Positions 13,501 through 26,690 are shown, numbered from the stretch's first letter. The stretch: DNA of 64,000 nt from Dimorphilus gyrociliatus (GCA_904063045.1 CAJFCJ010000028.1:749230-813229), one strand, 5' to 3'. The notes: a model not told the origin generated them from the letters alone. Made by a program: numbers and translations.

Positions 13501-16500
13501 AAGTATTTTTCACCAATTTCTTCGAACCATTCTAATGCCTGTTTGGCACTAGACTCGAACAGAGTAAATTGTTGGCAGTCTTCAAGTGATTTCTTTCTCA
13601 TAGTCCATTTGTACATGACAACATCTTCTTGTTGCTTGAGTTTATTTAAAGTATTGTGAATCATTTCCTCAGGATTTGTTGTATATTTCATATTCAACAT
13701 GAGGATATTTCGATGAACATACTTTTGAAATACTTCGGCCATTCTTCTTGCCAAAGTACAGGCCTTTAAGAAGAAAGAGATTTATTAATAAACAAATAAG
13801 AGAAAACTTAGGTTTAAAATTTCCTGAATGGAAAAAGTAAAGTTTCGAAAAATTACAAGCACAAAAAAGAAGCTAGTTATGCTTTCATTATATAAATAGT
13901 TCCAACTACAAAAGCAACTATCGTATAGCACTTACTTTCATAAAAGCATCCTTTTTTTCTTGATGTCTTGCTAATACAACGTTTAAATAATCAAACTTAT
14001 TCTTTACGGAAAGTGCCCTTTCAGAATTGCATATATCTTCTTCTTTATCGTATTCTTTTTCAAGATTTTGTAGAACGGACAGGACCTATAATATTTAATT
14101 TATCAATTATGTCATTCACAACAAGTTGAACAACGTACATCTTCAACTGTTTTAAAGTAATTCCTGGAAGCCATGGCTAATTTTTTCCTTTCCTCTACTC
14201 GATAAGTCAACTTTTGCCATTGGGCAGTAATATGTTCAATGCGATTTCTTATTGCCTCATTTCTAAGGATATAAGATGATTATCTTTAATGTTAGAAATA
14301 TGTAAGAGGAAACGCTTACTTAAAATGCCCCTGATTAATTAATAATTCGGCTTTATTGGTCAATTCTTGGGCACTTTGATGCGTTTTCTTGATGGCCGAA
14401 TGGAGTTTGTCAAATTCCTTTTGCAAGCCTTCAGCGTCAGATAAACTTGTTGGGCAAACATAGCCAGCCGTCAACATAACATCTCCGTTTTTTATCCATT
14501 GGAGAACTTGTTTGGCATCTTGTTCGAACATACAATATTGGATAAATTCCTCTAATCTCATTCGTTTTTCCTCTCCAACTTCCTCTATTTGTAATTCTCG
14601 TTGATGAAGAAAATCAAGTAACATTTGAACCCTAGTTGCAGCCGATTGACCTAGAATTTGTTTCTTTCATGTTATCTCTACACTAGTTACAGAATTTATT
14701 AGTTAAGACGCTTCGCTTACCTTCTTCCTTCGATAAATCTAAACCACTTCCATCCAATCTCTGAGCTAAATCAAGTCCTTGTTGAAGTACATCAAAAACA
14801 AATGCTTGCATTGCTGCAACGGAATCGTCATGATTATTCAAAAGTGCTTGAGCTTGATCTCCGTCCGCCGGAAGTTCTACTTGGCCAAATTCCGCTTGCC
14901 AATGCTCCATCTGACCGCATACTTCTAGAGCTTGGCGTTCAAAAATTCTAAGCTCCAAGCACAAGTCCAACCTCATTTTCCGACCATTCCATAAGTTTTC
15001 AAGAGATTCTCTCTTTTCTTCAATGCATTTTAAACAGCCTATATGGATTAAGAAGTGAAAATTTTTAATTAATAACTGATATCTAATTATATTCATAATA
15101 AAAAGGTACTTTGAATGTGAGAAATATCATTGTTCGGTTGTGGTTCGCCTTGCTGTAGCTCTTCAATTAACCTTTCACCATTTGTCAAAGTATTGACCGT
15201 GGCTTCAACAGTAGATTCCTAATTAGAAACAAAGAAGAAATAATTAACAAAAGAAAATTTCCAGATCACTGCAGATGGCATTAGTATCTTTGTAAATCTA
15301 TGTTTCATATTTGACATATATATCTTTTATATTGCATATGTATATATAATATACAGTATTAATATATACATAAAGAAATTTCCAAGATTCTTGTCCCGAG
15401 AAAAACAACAGTTCAAACATAAAAAGTCAATTTATAATAATAAAGATACTAATATAATAAAAATTATTGAAAATATAACTGTATATGAATAAAAGTACCA
15501 TCTGTTAATATAGCAGCTGATAAATATTATTAACGTTAACAGACTGTACACTTGAATAGTTTACAATTTATAGTTATAAGAATTCTAAGAATATACGTAT
15601 ACTCATATATATTCTAGAGACTAATATAGGAACAGCATAACTAGGTCTACTTGTTTATCGTTGCGTGATTTTTTTTATTCCATTTCTGAGAAGTTACCGT
15701 AAGAATAGTTAAAAGGGAAAAGAAAAACTTCTATAAAAGAACTATAGCATCATATATGGCAGATCAACGGAGCTCAGGTACTATTTGATTAAATGAATAC
15801 TAGACAAAAGAAAATAACCATTGCATCAAAAGTACACTATAAGCCATACATAAATGACGTTAACTAAGTAGTAGTACTTCTATAAAATGCAATATTAAAT
15901 ATTTATAGAATATCTAATCATTGAAAATTAATAAGTTTCTTAAAATAGACTTCAAACTATAGGTTAAGATATACTTATGTATAAATATAAACATGTAAGA
16001 ATATTTTAAGACTCTGTAATATATATTTAGAAAACTACCTTTTGTTGTTCAAACTGATGTAGCATTTCCTCAGCAACTTCTAAAGTATCAGCAACCTCAT
16101 CAGATTCTAATTCCTTACTTAATTCATCAAACCAGTTTCTCAGTTCTTCTTCATGAGTATAAAAAGCGACTGTAGCTAATAAAACTTCTCTTCTAGCATG
16201 CATTTGATTTAGAAAATGCTCCATTCTCTTTTCTAAATGTTGAGCTTCTTGAAATATTTCATTCGGATTACATTCTCCAGTTCCCGCTAGTTCTTTAGCG
16301 GCCGTTAGCAATTTTTCAGCATTAGTTATGGTGTTTTGAGCAACCTTTTCGAATTGCTGATGACTAGCGTACAAAGTTTTAGCTTTCGGTTTAGATCGGC
16401 CAACGGCCCTTGTTTTAAGTAGAAATGCTTCGCCGTGTTCATCCAGCCAGACAAGGACCTAGTTATTTTAAAAGCATTTAAATACATGTGAAAGTTGATA

Positions 16501-19500
16501 ATATAAAGAGGACTAATTAATAATTAGTTTACTTGTCGAACATCCTGTTGAAACATTTTTAAACCCAAGCGTTGATGAAGTTTAACTTTGCCGGAAGTCC
16601 ATATGTTATCCATGTTTCTATGAGCAACTAAAACCTAACAATAAAGAAAAATTCTACTGAACCAACCAATATCAAGTAAGACAAACAAAATCTTTCTTAC
16701 CTTATGTAAAACGTTGATCACGTGATCGGCACCTGCTGAATAATCAGCCTTTGCCGTCAGGGAATCGTCACTGCCACTTGAAACAGGAGTTTGCAAAATA
16801 TTCAGTAATGACTTACTATCATCGCAAACCTAGATAAAAAAAACTTCATTAGTTGTTGATAAGAAATACAATCTCTTTTTATTCGTGTTTAAGGGATGGG
16901 AACACACTTCTGAATATTTTTGCATAATAGAATCCCACAAAGCCTGGTGTTGATGAATCCCATCTTCTAAGCGGCCCACCTCCTCGGGTATTTGCAGATT
17001 CTCACACTCTTTTATCCAATTAGGTAGAAAGTTTAAATAATCCTCAGCTTTCCAATGAAAACTATGACTAAGAGTTAAAACTGTTGTCCTATCATCCATT
17101 GCGGCAGCCAAATTCCGCCATTCTTTGTTTAACTTATTAGCCTGTAAAAGTAAACAATTTTTAGAAGAAATTCGTGATAAAAGTAAACTTTAACATGTTT
17201 ACAATTATATAAATATCTAAGTTTGAAGATACACAACAATGTATACATAGATATATATTTAGAAATTTATAACAAAAATAAGTAATAGTATTTAAAAAAG
17301 GTGAAAAATTGAATTTTTACAAAAAAACAAGTATTCATTCAAGTAAAAACATTGAACGTTTGAAAATTGTTTTCATAAAAAAGAAAGAGAATTATTAGAA
17401 ACTTAAGTAAAGAGCACTTAAGTTTGTCCATAAACACTAGTAATCGAACACAACCATGGGCAATAATCAAAAGTTTAATCGTTTGGCAAGGGTAAAAGGA
17501 GAGAATAGGGGAGAAGTCTATTAGAAAGCCTCCCTTGGTACAATTGATAGTTTAAGAGTAAAAGAGGGACAGGGGAGAGTACAAGATAAATAATGTGTTT
17601 CTATTGGCAATAACATTTTCTTTTTTGGCGTTTTTTGTTTAAATATTCACCTGCTGTTTGATTCCCGCAGAAGCGTAATGACCAGATTCACATAGTTTTT
17701 GAGCAACTGTAGCCGCTTTGTTCACTTCTACGTAGGCGTTCTATAAAGGGTATCAGAATTTTTTTTATATTTTGACTATGGGACTGTTCTAACTATTGAT
17801 TACCATAGCGTTTGATGTAAATTGAGCGTGTCTTTCTTGTAGTTCTTTTGTTTCTTTCATATTTAAGCCGATTATTGTGTAGTCAATTAAGAATTCTTGT
17901 TTTTTGGCGCTCATCCAATCGTAGAGCTGAATTGGAAGAAATAAAAGACAAAGCTCATTATAAGACAATAGAGATATTATATTATATTTTTGTTCTGAAC
18001 ATAATAGTTATAGATAATGTTTGGGAATTTGTTGAAAATAGACTTTCAATTAGCTTTCAGTATGATTCGTAAACAAAATATTGAAAGTTCTACTCGACGA
18101 TCATCTATGAAAGATTAATGACAGATGTCACTACTCTTGTTCTTCTTATATGTGAAGGATTATATTTATTCAGATACTTTGAGCCTAGAGTTATTTATTC
18201 GAACTCCTTCAATTTGGCAACAAGTTCACATAAGGTTATCAGTTAGCCTACAATAGAGAAGTCTTGCCAGAGAGTAGTACTTATATTTTAGCTATCGATC
18301 TATTCAATTAAAATAAATTAATGGAAAATATATCAACTACCTTTTCAGTGTCTCGATCAAACATGTTTAGCTGAACGCATTGTTCTAACTTAGATCTCTT
18401 ATTATGCCACAATTGAACCAGCTGTTGTTTACTCTGATGTAGTCTTTCAACCATTGCCCACACTTTCGGAGCAAGATTTTGTAGATCAGCATTTGAAACC
18501 ATTCTTGAATCATGCGGTAATGAACCCGTTGTACAAGCACCACCTTGATCATAGCTACTAGAAACTTCGCATATTTTGTCCAAGATCTTTTGACCTTCGC
18601 TGTCTAAAACTTCAACAGGGGACCTAGTCACTCTCATTCTAAAAAAGAAAACAACAAAGACACATAAAATCTAATGTTTTGCAATAGTTAAGCATTCAGC
18701 ATACCTTATGAACGTGTCATGCTCCTCCAAAACACGTTTCGACTCGTTAATATCATCTGGCAGAGAGTATTCGGTTAACAGAGATTTTAATTGCTCCATT
18801 TTCGTATGAAGATCTTGAGCTTTCCACGCAAAAGTTTCGGCCAACTAGGGAATGCATCCGAAACACATAAATTAATTTCTTTTAGAACAGAATACACCTT
18901 TAGCTACAATTTTGGGCGTCACTATTTGCATTCAATAAAATAAACTTTACTTGTAATATTTTTACAGGATTTTCTTTTTTTTTCTATATTTTACAAAAGA
19001 AAATGGAAAGTAGAACAGCTATTTTTTAATGGACTTAACCTAATAGAACGTGTAGATTTTTTTGTATTTGTCAAACAAAAATTAGCGTGGGATTTCTGTC
19101 TGAAAAGAGCTATTCACTAAAAGCATAGTTTGATAGGATACTAGGTCAAATTATTCAATCTCATTCATAAAAATAAAAAATATTCTCTATTTTGGGTTAT
19201 TCACTAAAAACTAAACAATTTTAATAAAAACACTTCTGCCTCTTATTTCCTTCGCCTACGTTCAAACATTATCTTTTCTTTACTTTCTATAAAGCATTTA
19301 CTTTTTCTAAATTGACACACTTAAAACATTTTGAATAGCTGTTTCTTCTTTACGTGACTTTTTAAGATATTTTTATTCATTACAATGGATTATTTAGGTT
19401 AAGTTTGGAAAAATGATAGAAAAGACTTTAATATAAAAAAAAACAATAACTGTGACAATGATAATAATTGGAATAACAGAAATTAAATAATATTTATTCC

Positions 19501-21385
19501 CAATTTGCTTTCGTTCTATTAAGGTTTAGAGTATCTTGATTTTATTATTTTCAATGAAATAATCCCTTAATGATCATAGAATGGAATTAATTTATCGAAT
19601 TAAGGAATTAGTAGGCTTATTTAAATTGTAGAGAATACTATAGGCTTATATAATAAAAAAAAATTTGAAAAAGTACGCGAAGAATTAAACTAATAAAAAG
19701 AAATTCATACCACGCGAATTTCCATCCATTCTTCGTGGTTATATCTTAAAATTCCATCGATATCCTCAGTTAGTTGAGCAGGTTGTATAAATTTGTGTAA
19801 TTGCTCCCCGGAAACTAAATGAGTCTATAAAATATATCAAACGGTATATAAAATTAATAAAAATACAATAAAAGATTCATAGGATTAAATGCACAAACTT
19901 CAAATTTATATTTAGAAGATCCAATATTAGCTTTTTGTTTCTCCCAGAATTTCTCAGGTTTCAGAATAAAAGTAGCATAAATTTCATGAGGACAAGTTTC
20001 CTGTACGCGAAAGCTAAGTATATTTACAAACATAACTGAAAACTTTTCAACAACACCTGCAAAACGTTTAGGATTAGTTTGCCTTGACTCCAACTACCAT
20101 TTCTTATGTCAACAATAACGGCAAATCCTTTTTCTTTCACGTCAGCTGAGGGTAATGCCAGTAAATAACAAACAACAGCTTTTATTTCATCCGATGAAAG
20201 TTTGTCAAGTTTTGAAGGGTTTGGAAATGTCAGTATAGGGCCTCCCCTTCTGTCCCTTCCACCTTTAATATAAATTCAGAAAAAAATTCTCAGTAAATAA
20301 TTACAATACAATTTATTTTCTTTAAGAAGAGAATTAAACAAAAAGGAGATGGAGATAGAGTCGTTAAAAAAGAATATGAAATAATTTTTGCAGTCGTTTA
20401 AAAAGAAGCTGAAGAAAGGATAAACGCATATGATTGAAAGCCTTTCTATTTATGAAAGAGATTACAGAGTAAAAAAATTTTTCTGTGGTAAAACTTTTTA
20501 CTGATAAGTACTCTTCACCTTCTTATCGCTGAAGATAGTGACTAATAACCCGTCTTCCATCATTCTTTGCAATAAGCAGTAATATATATATAGATATCTG
20601 TACGTAATTATTCTTTTGAATTGCTAAATTACTATGAAAAAGTATGACAGAGAAATAAATTCCCCAGTTGAAATTGAAAAAATCCGCATTTCTATTTTCA
20701 ATTAGACAAAAAACTGTTTTATTAGCTAAAATAATTCAATAAGATACTTAATGAAGAAAGGAAAAAGTATTAAAATTTTAAGAGATTTCTCTTATTTAAT
20801 AATCATTTTAAAATGATAAAAACCAATATATAAATGTATATTCAGCTTTTTCATTACTTTTAAAATGAATGTTAATACTATCAATAGTTTTCTTCCTAAT
20901 ATATTTCTTAATAATTAAAATGGATATTTCTCTTAACAGAGTGATTGCTTCTTTTCAATTTAAATTGATATCATTTCTTTAATTATGTGAAATTAATATC
21001 TTTGTGATGTACTTTTAATATGGTTCCTTTTTGTTCAATTATTTTTGGACAACATCTTTCTTACCGGACAAATAAGCTATTCTCTCTCTCAAAATGGGTA
21101 GTATGTCAACTGCCCTAATTCTATCCGATACGTAGGGAGCTGAAATAAAAATTTTACATTTTATATAATGATTAAGTCATATATTTGATGATAAGCCTAT
21201 ATTTTGATTTAGGGCAAAGGATGTGTCTGAAATGACAGGATTCAAGATCTTTCTTATGACAAAAACAAAGGAAAACTGAACATCTTAATATGAATCATGC
21301 TTTTCTAATAATATTAACCTGGTTTATAATAATGACGAAGATCGTCTTCATAATAAGCATCTAAGCTTTTGCTTTGTCCATCCAT
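1371..21385 (-). CDS. trio: Trio/Kalirin-family RhoGEF (3' end not in window)
   Basis: Large multidomain guanine-nucleotide exchange factor for Rac/RhoG-type GTPases, acting at the membrane and actin cytoskeleton in axon guidance and cell migration (family knowledge). I assembled 32 exons by matching GT-AG sites and phase; they encode about 1859 codons in the order SEC14 domain, spectrin repeats, DH-PH, SH3 and a basic [12 protein letters not shown] segment, the same order as human TRIO. The start ATG at 21385-21383 opens [20 protein letters not shown], followed by the conserved [20 protein letters not shown] block. Exon lists are given in the domain entries below. The last exon I can support (1371-1561) ends at a GT donor in phase 0, so the gene continues leftward; a second GEF module and C-terminal kinase, present in long family members, would lie beyond position 1 or be absent. 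Introns range from 56 bp to about 4.8 kb. Identity is very secure; the only doubtful exon is 6987-7160. Confidence 0.96.
5454..5566. repeat. (TA)n and (GA)n microsatellites in a trio intron
   Basis: A short TA run (5454-5471) and a GA run (5535-5566) inside the intron between exons 28 and 29; the intervening sequence is ordinary. Confidence 0.85.
6421..6488. repeat. (GATA)n/(GA)n microsatellite
   Basis: Three GATA-type units followed by about 50 bases of pure GA in the trio intron between exons 28 and 29. Confidence 0.9.
6987..7160 (-). other. trio: trio exon 28: charged linker (5' limit uncertain)
   Basis: The reading [10 protein letters not shown] followed by [17 protein letters not shown] and YSGDE resembles the acidic, serine-rich linker between PH and SH3 in human TRIO. 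The donor at 6987 is in phase 0 and joins the SH3 exon at 4043 in frame. The acceptor is less certain: the TAG just above 7160 fits phase 0 but adds about 20 residues that look unlike the family. A short extra exon upstream would be an alternative. Confidence 0.6.
8911..12592 (-). other. trio: trio exons 20-27: first DH-PH (GEF1) module
   Basis: Exons: the end of 12332-12724, then 12058-12164, 11794-11953, 11601-11735, 11454-11534, 9746-9922, 9224-9328 and 8911-9159. The DH domain (about residues 1265-1445) shows [69 protein letters not shown] and [18 protein letters not shown]; the PH domain (about 1450-1570) shows [19 protein letters not shown] and [20 protein letters not shown]1 of this family acts on Rac and RhoG. 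For the exon starting at 11735 I chose the acceptor TTTTGTAG because it restores the [19 protein letters not shown] spacing seen in human TRIO; the nearer AG at 11721 would drop five residues. The intron 11736-11793 is 58 bp. Confidence 0.95.
10470..10505. repeat. (AT)n microsatellite
   Basis: Pure AT run in the trio intron between exons 24 and 25, preceded by a CTGTCT-rich stretch. It generates false open frames on both strands. Confidence 0.9.
12332..18844 (-). other. trio: trio exons 6-20: spectrin-repeat array
   Basis: Exons: 18705-18844, 18341-18638, 17804-17926, 17651-17740, 16908-17141, 16701-16829, 16533-16634, 16039-16458, 15110-15218, 14721-15038, 14320-14650, 14139-14262, 13936-14085, 13422-13763 and 12332-12724. 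About 1050 residues (roughly 190-1240) of helical, heptad-rich sequence. Repeat signatures typical of Trio are visible: [73 protein letters not shown] and [20 protein letters not shown]. These repeats bind scaffold and receptor partners in the family. Exon 20 also carries the start of the DH domain. Every junction keeps frame. Confidence 0.94.
19711..21385 (-). other. trio: trio exons 1-5: N-terminus and SEC14/CRAL-TRIO domain
   Basis: Exons: 21319-21385, 21065-21139, 20057-20262, 19899-20000 and 19711-19824. Residues about 40-188. Matches to the family include [48 protein letters not shown] and [12 protein letters not shown]. The SEC14-like fold binds phosphoinositides and helps place the protein at membranes (family knowledge). 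The intron between exons 3 and 4 (20001-20056) is only 56 bp, so it is easy to misread as coding: an open frame runs straight through it, but that reading breaks the alignment. Confidence 0.93.
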
Positions 21386-21424
21386 TAAGTATTACAGTGA
21401 TTGATATAAAAAAAAAAATATAGA

Positions 21425-21457
21425 CTAGAGCATCGTTTGCAAAGCAAAAGCCGCCAT
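21425..21457 (-). promoter_or_regulatory. YY1-like element and 10-codon uORF upstream of trio
   Basis: On the minus strand the sequence AATATGGCGGC (near 21450-21460) is one base away from the YY1 consensus AAGATGGCGGC, which is usually found close to transcription starts. Its ATG opens a 10-codon frame (MAAFALQTML) ending TAG at 21425, 39 bases before the trio ATG. Known: YY1 sites in 5' UTRs position initiation, and uORFs reduce downstream translation. Inferred: this is the trio promoter or leader. Confidence 0.45.
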
Positions 21458-21968
21458 ATTTGTACTTGCTTGGGTGTATGGTTATTTTCGTACAAATTTC
21501 TTAAATACTTGTCAATGGAATATTTTAAACCTACACCATCAATATTTGACTTTAATACAATCTAAATAAAGATATTTTATTTACGAAGCTGTTTCGCGCA
21601 AAAACTGATAGAATACAATTTTTACCATACACATGTCTCATTGATGATCAATAGTAAAGACTAGTACGAGAAAGAGGGAGGAGAAATGAAAGAATAAATT
21701 ATCTGCTTTAATTATATAGATTGTAATCGATTTGTGTGTGTGTGTGGGTTTTTTGCCTGTTTATAAAATCAGAAAAAAACTAAAAAAAAGTAATTCTATT
21801 GTTTCTGTCACAAATTCGATCTTTAAGATCACTTTTTTTATTTAGCAGCTTTCAAATAACAATCAAAAGTAAAAGGCACGAGAACAATGATTAACCTAAA
21901 GCCGTTTGCACATATTCGTACATGAAACAAACTATAGGTCGGACAACAAGTTGAAAAAAAAATGAAAG

Positions 21969-21970
<2 letters not shown>

Positions 21971-21999
<29 letters not shown>

Positions 22000-22001
22000 C
22001 T
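21971..22001. repeat. (TA)n microsatellite between trio and the zinc-finger gene
   Basis: TA run in the roughly 870 bp interval between the trio leader and the stop of the zinc-finger gene. The rest of the interval has homopolymer T tracts and no gene. Confidence 0.85.
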
Positions 22002-22324
22002 ATAATTTACATATGACTAGACGAAAACGTTCTCTTTTTAGCTGCACAGAAAAATTGTTTGTCATACGCCACGCGCCTTGTCAAGTTTCTTTTCCTTACT
22101 GCAGGTTCGCATTTTTCTTTCATGAGCATTTCAAAATGTGCTTGGATAGCCATCAAAATGGTGGAAAGGTCTCTTTCTCTTCTCTTGTGATGAATGCAAG
22201 TGCTTGACAAATTATGGCACAAAAAAAGTTATTTAGTCTTTGTTTTTCAAATTGTATTTTTCTAATTAGTTTTTTTTTTCTAACTTTTTCTTTTGTTTGT
22301 TTTTTTCCTATGAAAAAAAAAGAT

Positions 22325-25300
22325 TCAAGTTTTTGGAGGACTAGGCGTTGAATTATCAGTTAAGTGGACTTCTTCAGTTATGCCACTCTCGACACTAGAA
22401 GTTGACGAACGCTGATGATTCCAGATTGGAGGCCATTTTGGACTTTCTAAATCGGTTGTTTCATATTCATAGGACGACGCAGAACTTTTCCTAATGTCTG
22501 AACTACCTGAAGACGTTCTCCTCCCTCGATTTCCCTGACCACTTATCTGACCTTGACCTTTTCTGGCATGTATTCGTAGGTGCCTAGTTATCATGTCTCG
22601 TCTACAGGCGGCGTATGAGCAATGCTGGCATTGATAGGGTTTTTCACCTGTATGAGTCCTAAGATGCGTGTTGAGATGATCGCTCCGAGAAAAGACTTGA
22701 CCGCAAAGTTTGCATTCGTAAGGTTTGATTCCAGTATGCAGTCGCATGTGACGCGTAAGCATATCACTTCTAGCAAATCCCCGTTGGCAGAGACGGCAAT
22801 AATGGGTTTTTGCGTCTCCATTTCTAACCTGTTTAAAAACAAAATAGGAAAAACGATAAGAGGGGAATTATCAGTATTCACTTTTATTACATTTGAACCA
22901 AGACATTAAAATGTATTATACTATTGTATATGGGTGGAGGTAATAGTGGGCGTATAAAGAACTGCATTGAATCAAAGAGCCAGCGATGTTTGGGAACGCC
23001 CGTTGGTTATGACTAACTTTTGTAATAAGTTAATCACGAATCTTTTTGGGAGATTTTTTATAAATTTTGCTACAAAGCGTTTCGTTTTCCAATCCTTTGT
23101 TATTATTTTTTCATAAATCGCTTATATCATAATCCTTTTAAAAATGTATGATAAAAACTCATTCTGAATCTAAGAGCAAATCCCCATTCTCACCTCCCTC
23201 TATTTATTTCTACCTTTATTTATACATAAAACAATCTAACAGCTGCGTGTTGAGCTACACTGTAACACACAAGAACTTTATGAATAATTAGAACGTTAAA
23301 GTAACGCCAAATTTATAAACTGGATGAATATTTTATTATAAAAAATTTTGCTTTGTTATAGCTAATTGCTTATTCATTTATTTTTTCTCTAATTCTTTTT
23401 CATTTCCAATTATACAAAAAGGAAGGAAAAAGATACTGAATAAAAAACTAACAATATTGACTATTAAGTACATACGAAGTAGAGATAATCTAGCCTTAAT
23501 TTAAGGTTTGAGTGTAATCTATCTGCACTTTCTGAGATAACTGATCCAGAGACTATCGTACAAGTTATACGAACTCATAAGTTCCTTAAGTGCAGTTTTT
23601 AATAAACTTAATAAAGGAATTGAACACCAGAATAATGGCCTAAAATAATATAGTGTATAGTGTAGGCTCTTTAATGTAAGTGCTCAACTTTATAACTTTT
23701 CTTTTTGTTGAAGTGATCCAATCCTACTTCTTCTTCCTTCTCTTTATCTATCATTGTCTACAACTGAATAATGCTGTTTTTCTCTCATTATTTCTTTTAA
23801 AAAAGCAAATTTCACCACTTAATGCTTAAATCTTTGATTGATCGTATTCCATTAGAAACCAGCCTGATAAGGCATATTTGAAAATAAAGAAACTATTTAT
23901 ATATATTTAAAAAACAAGATCACATTCTAATCCCCCGCAAAGTATCTAAACAATTCTTTATTTTAGTATACCTCACGCAAATTTCAATAGAACAGGCTTA
24001 AATAGGACAGAAAGCAAATGAAAATAAGAGAGAAGGACTATGTATCTTAATAGCGTATACATTTTCACCATTATTAATATGAATAATTCTGTATAAGGTG
24101 TCATAGCTCAAAGGTGTTGTTGACTACTAATTAAAATAACGGATTGGCTATAAACATTATGATCGAGGTCAATAATTTAGCAACAAAGGAAGAATTTTTA
24201 AATTAAATATAACCAGTTGAGGTGAGGTTAACGTATGAAATGTCGATAAACAGTTTTTTTATTACATGATCACAAAAAACATGTTCTTTTTAACTTACTA
24301 AATCATTCATTGACGTTACTAAACTTCTAGTAATTTATGCCAGCGTTATGAATAATCAATTAATTTTAACACATATTTTGAACACATTCTCTATTAAAAA
24401 ACGGCTATTCTGTTTTCTAATATAATCATTATTTAGCGGCATCTGCCTAGGTATAAATAAATTTTTCGGTTTCGAACAATTGATAAATAAGTTGCACTAG
24501 CATATCTCTCGATTTATGATATAGATCTAGTAATGGCTGAAAAACCTAAAGCTCTTTGTTCAAAATTTCTGCAAAACTGTAACATATGCAAATTCTAAAA
24601 ACTTTTCATTTCGCTCATATATGTCTTTAGCACGATGGGGAAGAAAGGGCCAATCTATTCCACTTTCACTTACATAAGCGGCTGATTAAACAGTTACGGG
24701 GAAATTTTACGCAGTTGCTATGTATCTAAACAATACGTAAAGCAATTTAGTCAGATAGTTAAAGAAACATCGGAAGCACTATTCTCCCGATCTAGAAAGC
24801 TTTTCAAACCTTTTTACTAGAGCGTAGTACGGATATAAAAGTCGTTCAATAGAGAGTATTTTTGTGTTAAAAATTTATCTTACTCATTTATTGAATATTC
24901 AAGCCTACAAAAAAAATTATAGATAAAGATAGTCTTTTATTCATTTTGGTTTATCTTTTGAAGAAACCTAACTATATCAAATGAAATTTTCTGCAAAGAT
25001 AAGCATTTCTTTTAGACAAGTAGCTGTGAGAATTCCTATTAAACTTTCTTTATCAATTCTATATGAATTAGTTGCTTTGGATTCTTTTCTAAATGAAATA
25101 TATATATATAATATATATATTTAATAATTGAGCAGAAAATTTGACTATACCTTTATAAAATATAAAATTGTATGTAATTTTTATAAGGTTTAATAATAGT
25201 TGAAACAAAGAGAGGATATTATATTTACAAACTACGTAGAATTAGTAAGCATAGCAGGAAACTCCTTTAAGTGATCAGTTGATTTTTTTTTATAGGAATG

Positions 25301-26080
25301 TATTAAACTAGGAATCGTGTCATAGGTTTTTTATTCCCTTCCTTACTCAATAAGCGTTATAGGCATATATTAAAGAAGGAATATAAGCCTAAATAGATAT
25401 ATACAATAATACAATATATACAGTATATATATACTGTATATTTACTGATAAAAGAATTTATTTGGGAAAACTCTAATATCCGTATTATTGAAAAGAATAT
25501 CTTTAGTATAGTGAAGCGTTAAAGAACTAATGAAAGGTTCAGCGACAGATTGTGGTCGAGAGATGGTCTAAAATATTTGAGGCTTTTTCAATGAAAGAGG
25601 AGGCGGGGGCTTGGTCTTTGAAACGAATGAATAATTTCGTTTCTCTTTTCTATTCATGTTATGAATTTACAAAATAAATCATAAAAGGTAACTAACCGTT
25701 TCTGTAGGTAAATGAGTAGCTACATGCTTGGCGAATGCGTCGTAGTTGGGGTAAATAGCCGAACATGTTGGGCACTTTCGGTCGGTATTCACTACCGAGC
25801 TATCTGATAGGTGGCGTTTTGGTTCTTTCGTTAAAGGGAAAGTTGTATCGCTATCGGAATGCGATCGTTTCGGTGGATCGAAGCTAAAAATTGGAGTTAG
25901 ATGGAAGGGGCTGCGTGTGGGTGTGAAAACACTCGGCGTCCCAATGTCGCTCGAATCCTCGTCCGATGTTAAATCACCATGTAATTCGATGGGTTTTGGA
26001 CGGTTTTTCTCTTGCTCATAACGCTGTTGAAGGTTTTTCTTAAAGCCACGATCGAACGCATTATTCTGGCTTAACATCAT
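22325..26080 (-). CDS. klu: klumpfuss-like C2H2 zinc-finger transcription factor
   Basis: Two exons, 25697-26080 and 22325-22828, joined in phase 0 across a 2.9 kb intron; 295 residues plus stop. The N-terminal 100 residues are serine/proline-rich and low complexity. Four C2H2 fingers follow: CPTCSAIYPNYDAFAKHVATH (about residues 103-123) at the end of exon 1, then CRLCQRGFARSDMLTRH, CKLCGQVFSRSDHLNTH and CQHCSYAACRRDMITRH in exon 2. The RSD-type helices of fingers 2 and 3 are of the EGR/WT1 class; the CRRDMITRH last finger and the four-finger layout match Drosophila Klumpfuss, a nuclear regulator in neural and bristle lineages. The C-terminal 75 residues are basic then serine-rich. The ATG pair at 26078-26075 is my start; an upstream exon is possible because TAG sits shortly before it. 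Other EGR-related factors are the alternative. Confidence 0.8.
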
Positions 26081-26577
26081 TCTCGCATAGCGTCTACTTT
26101 AATTCCTGTATTTCTAAATATTTCTCTCGTCTCCTTTTATTTGCCTTTTTCTGTTCAAAACAAATAATGAAAATAAAATTATTTCCTCCTTTCGATAGAC
26201 CATATGTCAGTACTTGGTGTTGATTCATAAGACCGGTCCACGGCCTAGATACATACATAGGCCTACTAATATTTACTAGAATAATTTTGAAATATTGACG
26301 AAAGTATGAATGCCATATCGACGCGTACGTAGAATTGCCTTTGACATTGATGCATTATTATAATTCTATATGATTCGCAAACGAATAAATAAAGACTGTT
26401 GGCAGTATTGCTAGTTTTTTTCTAATGTTTTTCATTTTTTCTAATAACTGTCAACAGAGATATAATGAAAGGGAAAGGAAGTAAGAAATGAACTGTCTTT
26501 TAGATTTGCTTCTAAATAGTAGGCTTTGACATTATTCGTATATGTGAAAAGTAGTACACCCTCTTATGTATTTATAC

Positions 26578-26690
26578 ATATACACACACACACACACACA
26601 TACACACACATACACACACGCACCAATATAACACACACGCACTCACACACTCACTCAGTCACTCACTCACTTACGTTCACGCTCACACAC
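26578..26690. repeat. (CA)n microsatellite, degenerate
   Basis: CA-rich tract grading from pure CACACA into CACT/CACG units. It gives a histidine/threonine-rich false reading frame on the plus strand. Confidence 0.9.

Noticed and set aside
19854-20093. Continuous open frame across trio exon 4 and the next intron
   Set aside because: The first 20 or so residues do not fit the SEC14 domain, whereas splicing at 20001-20056 restores ILNVLQ joined to [18 protein letters not shown].
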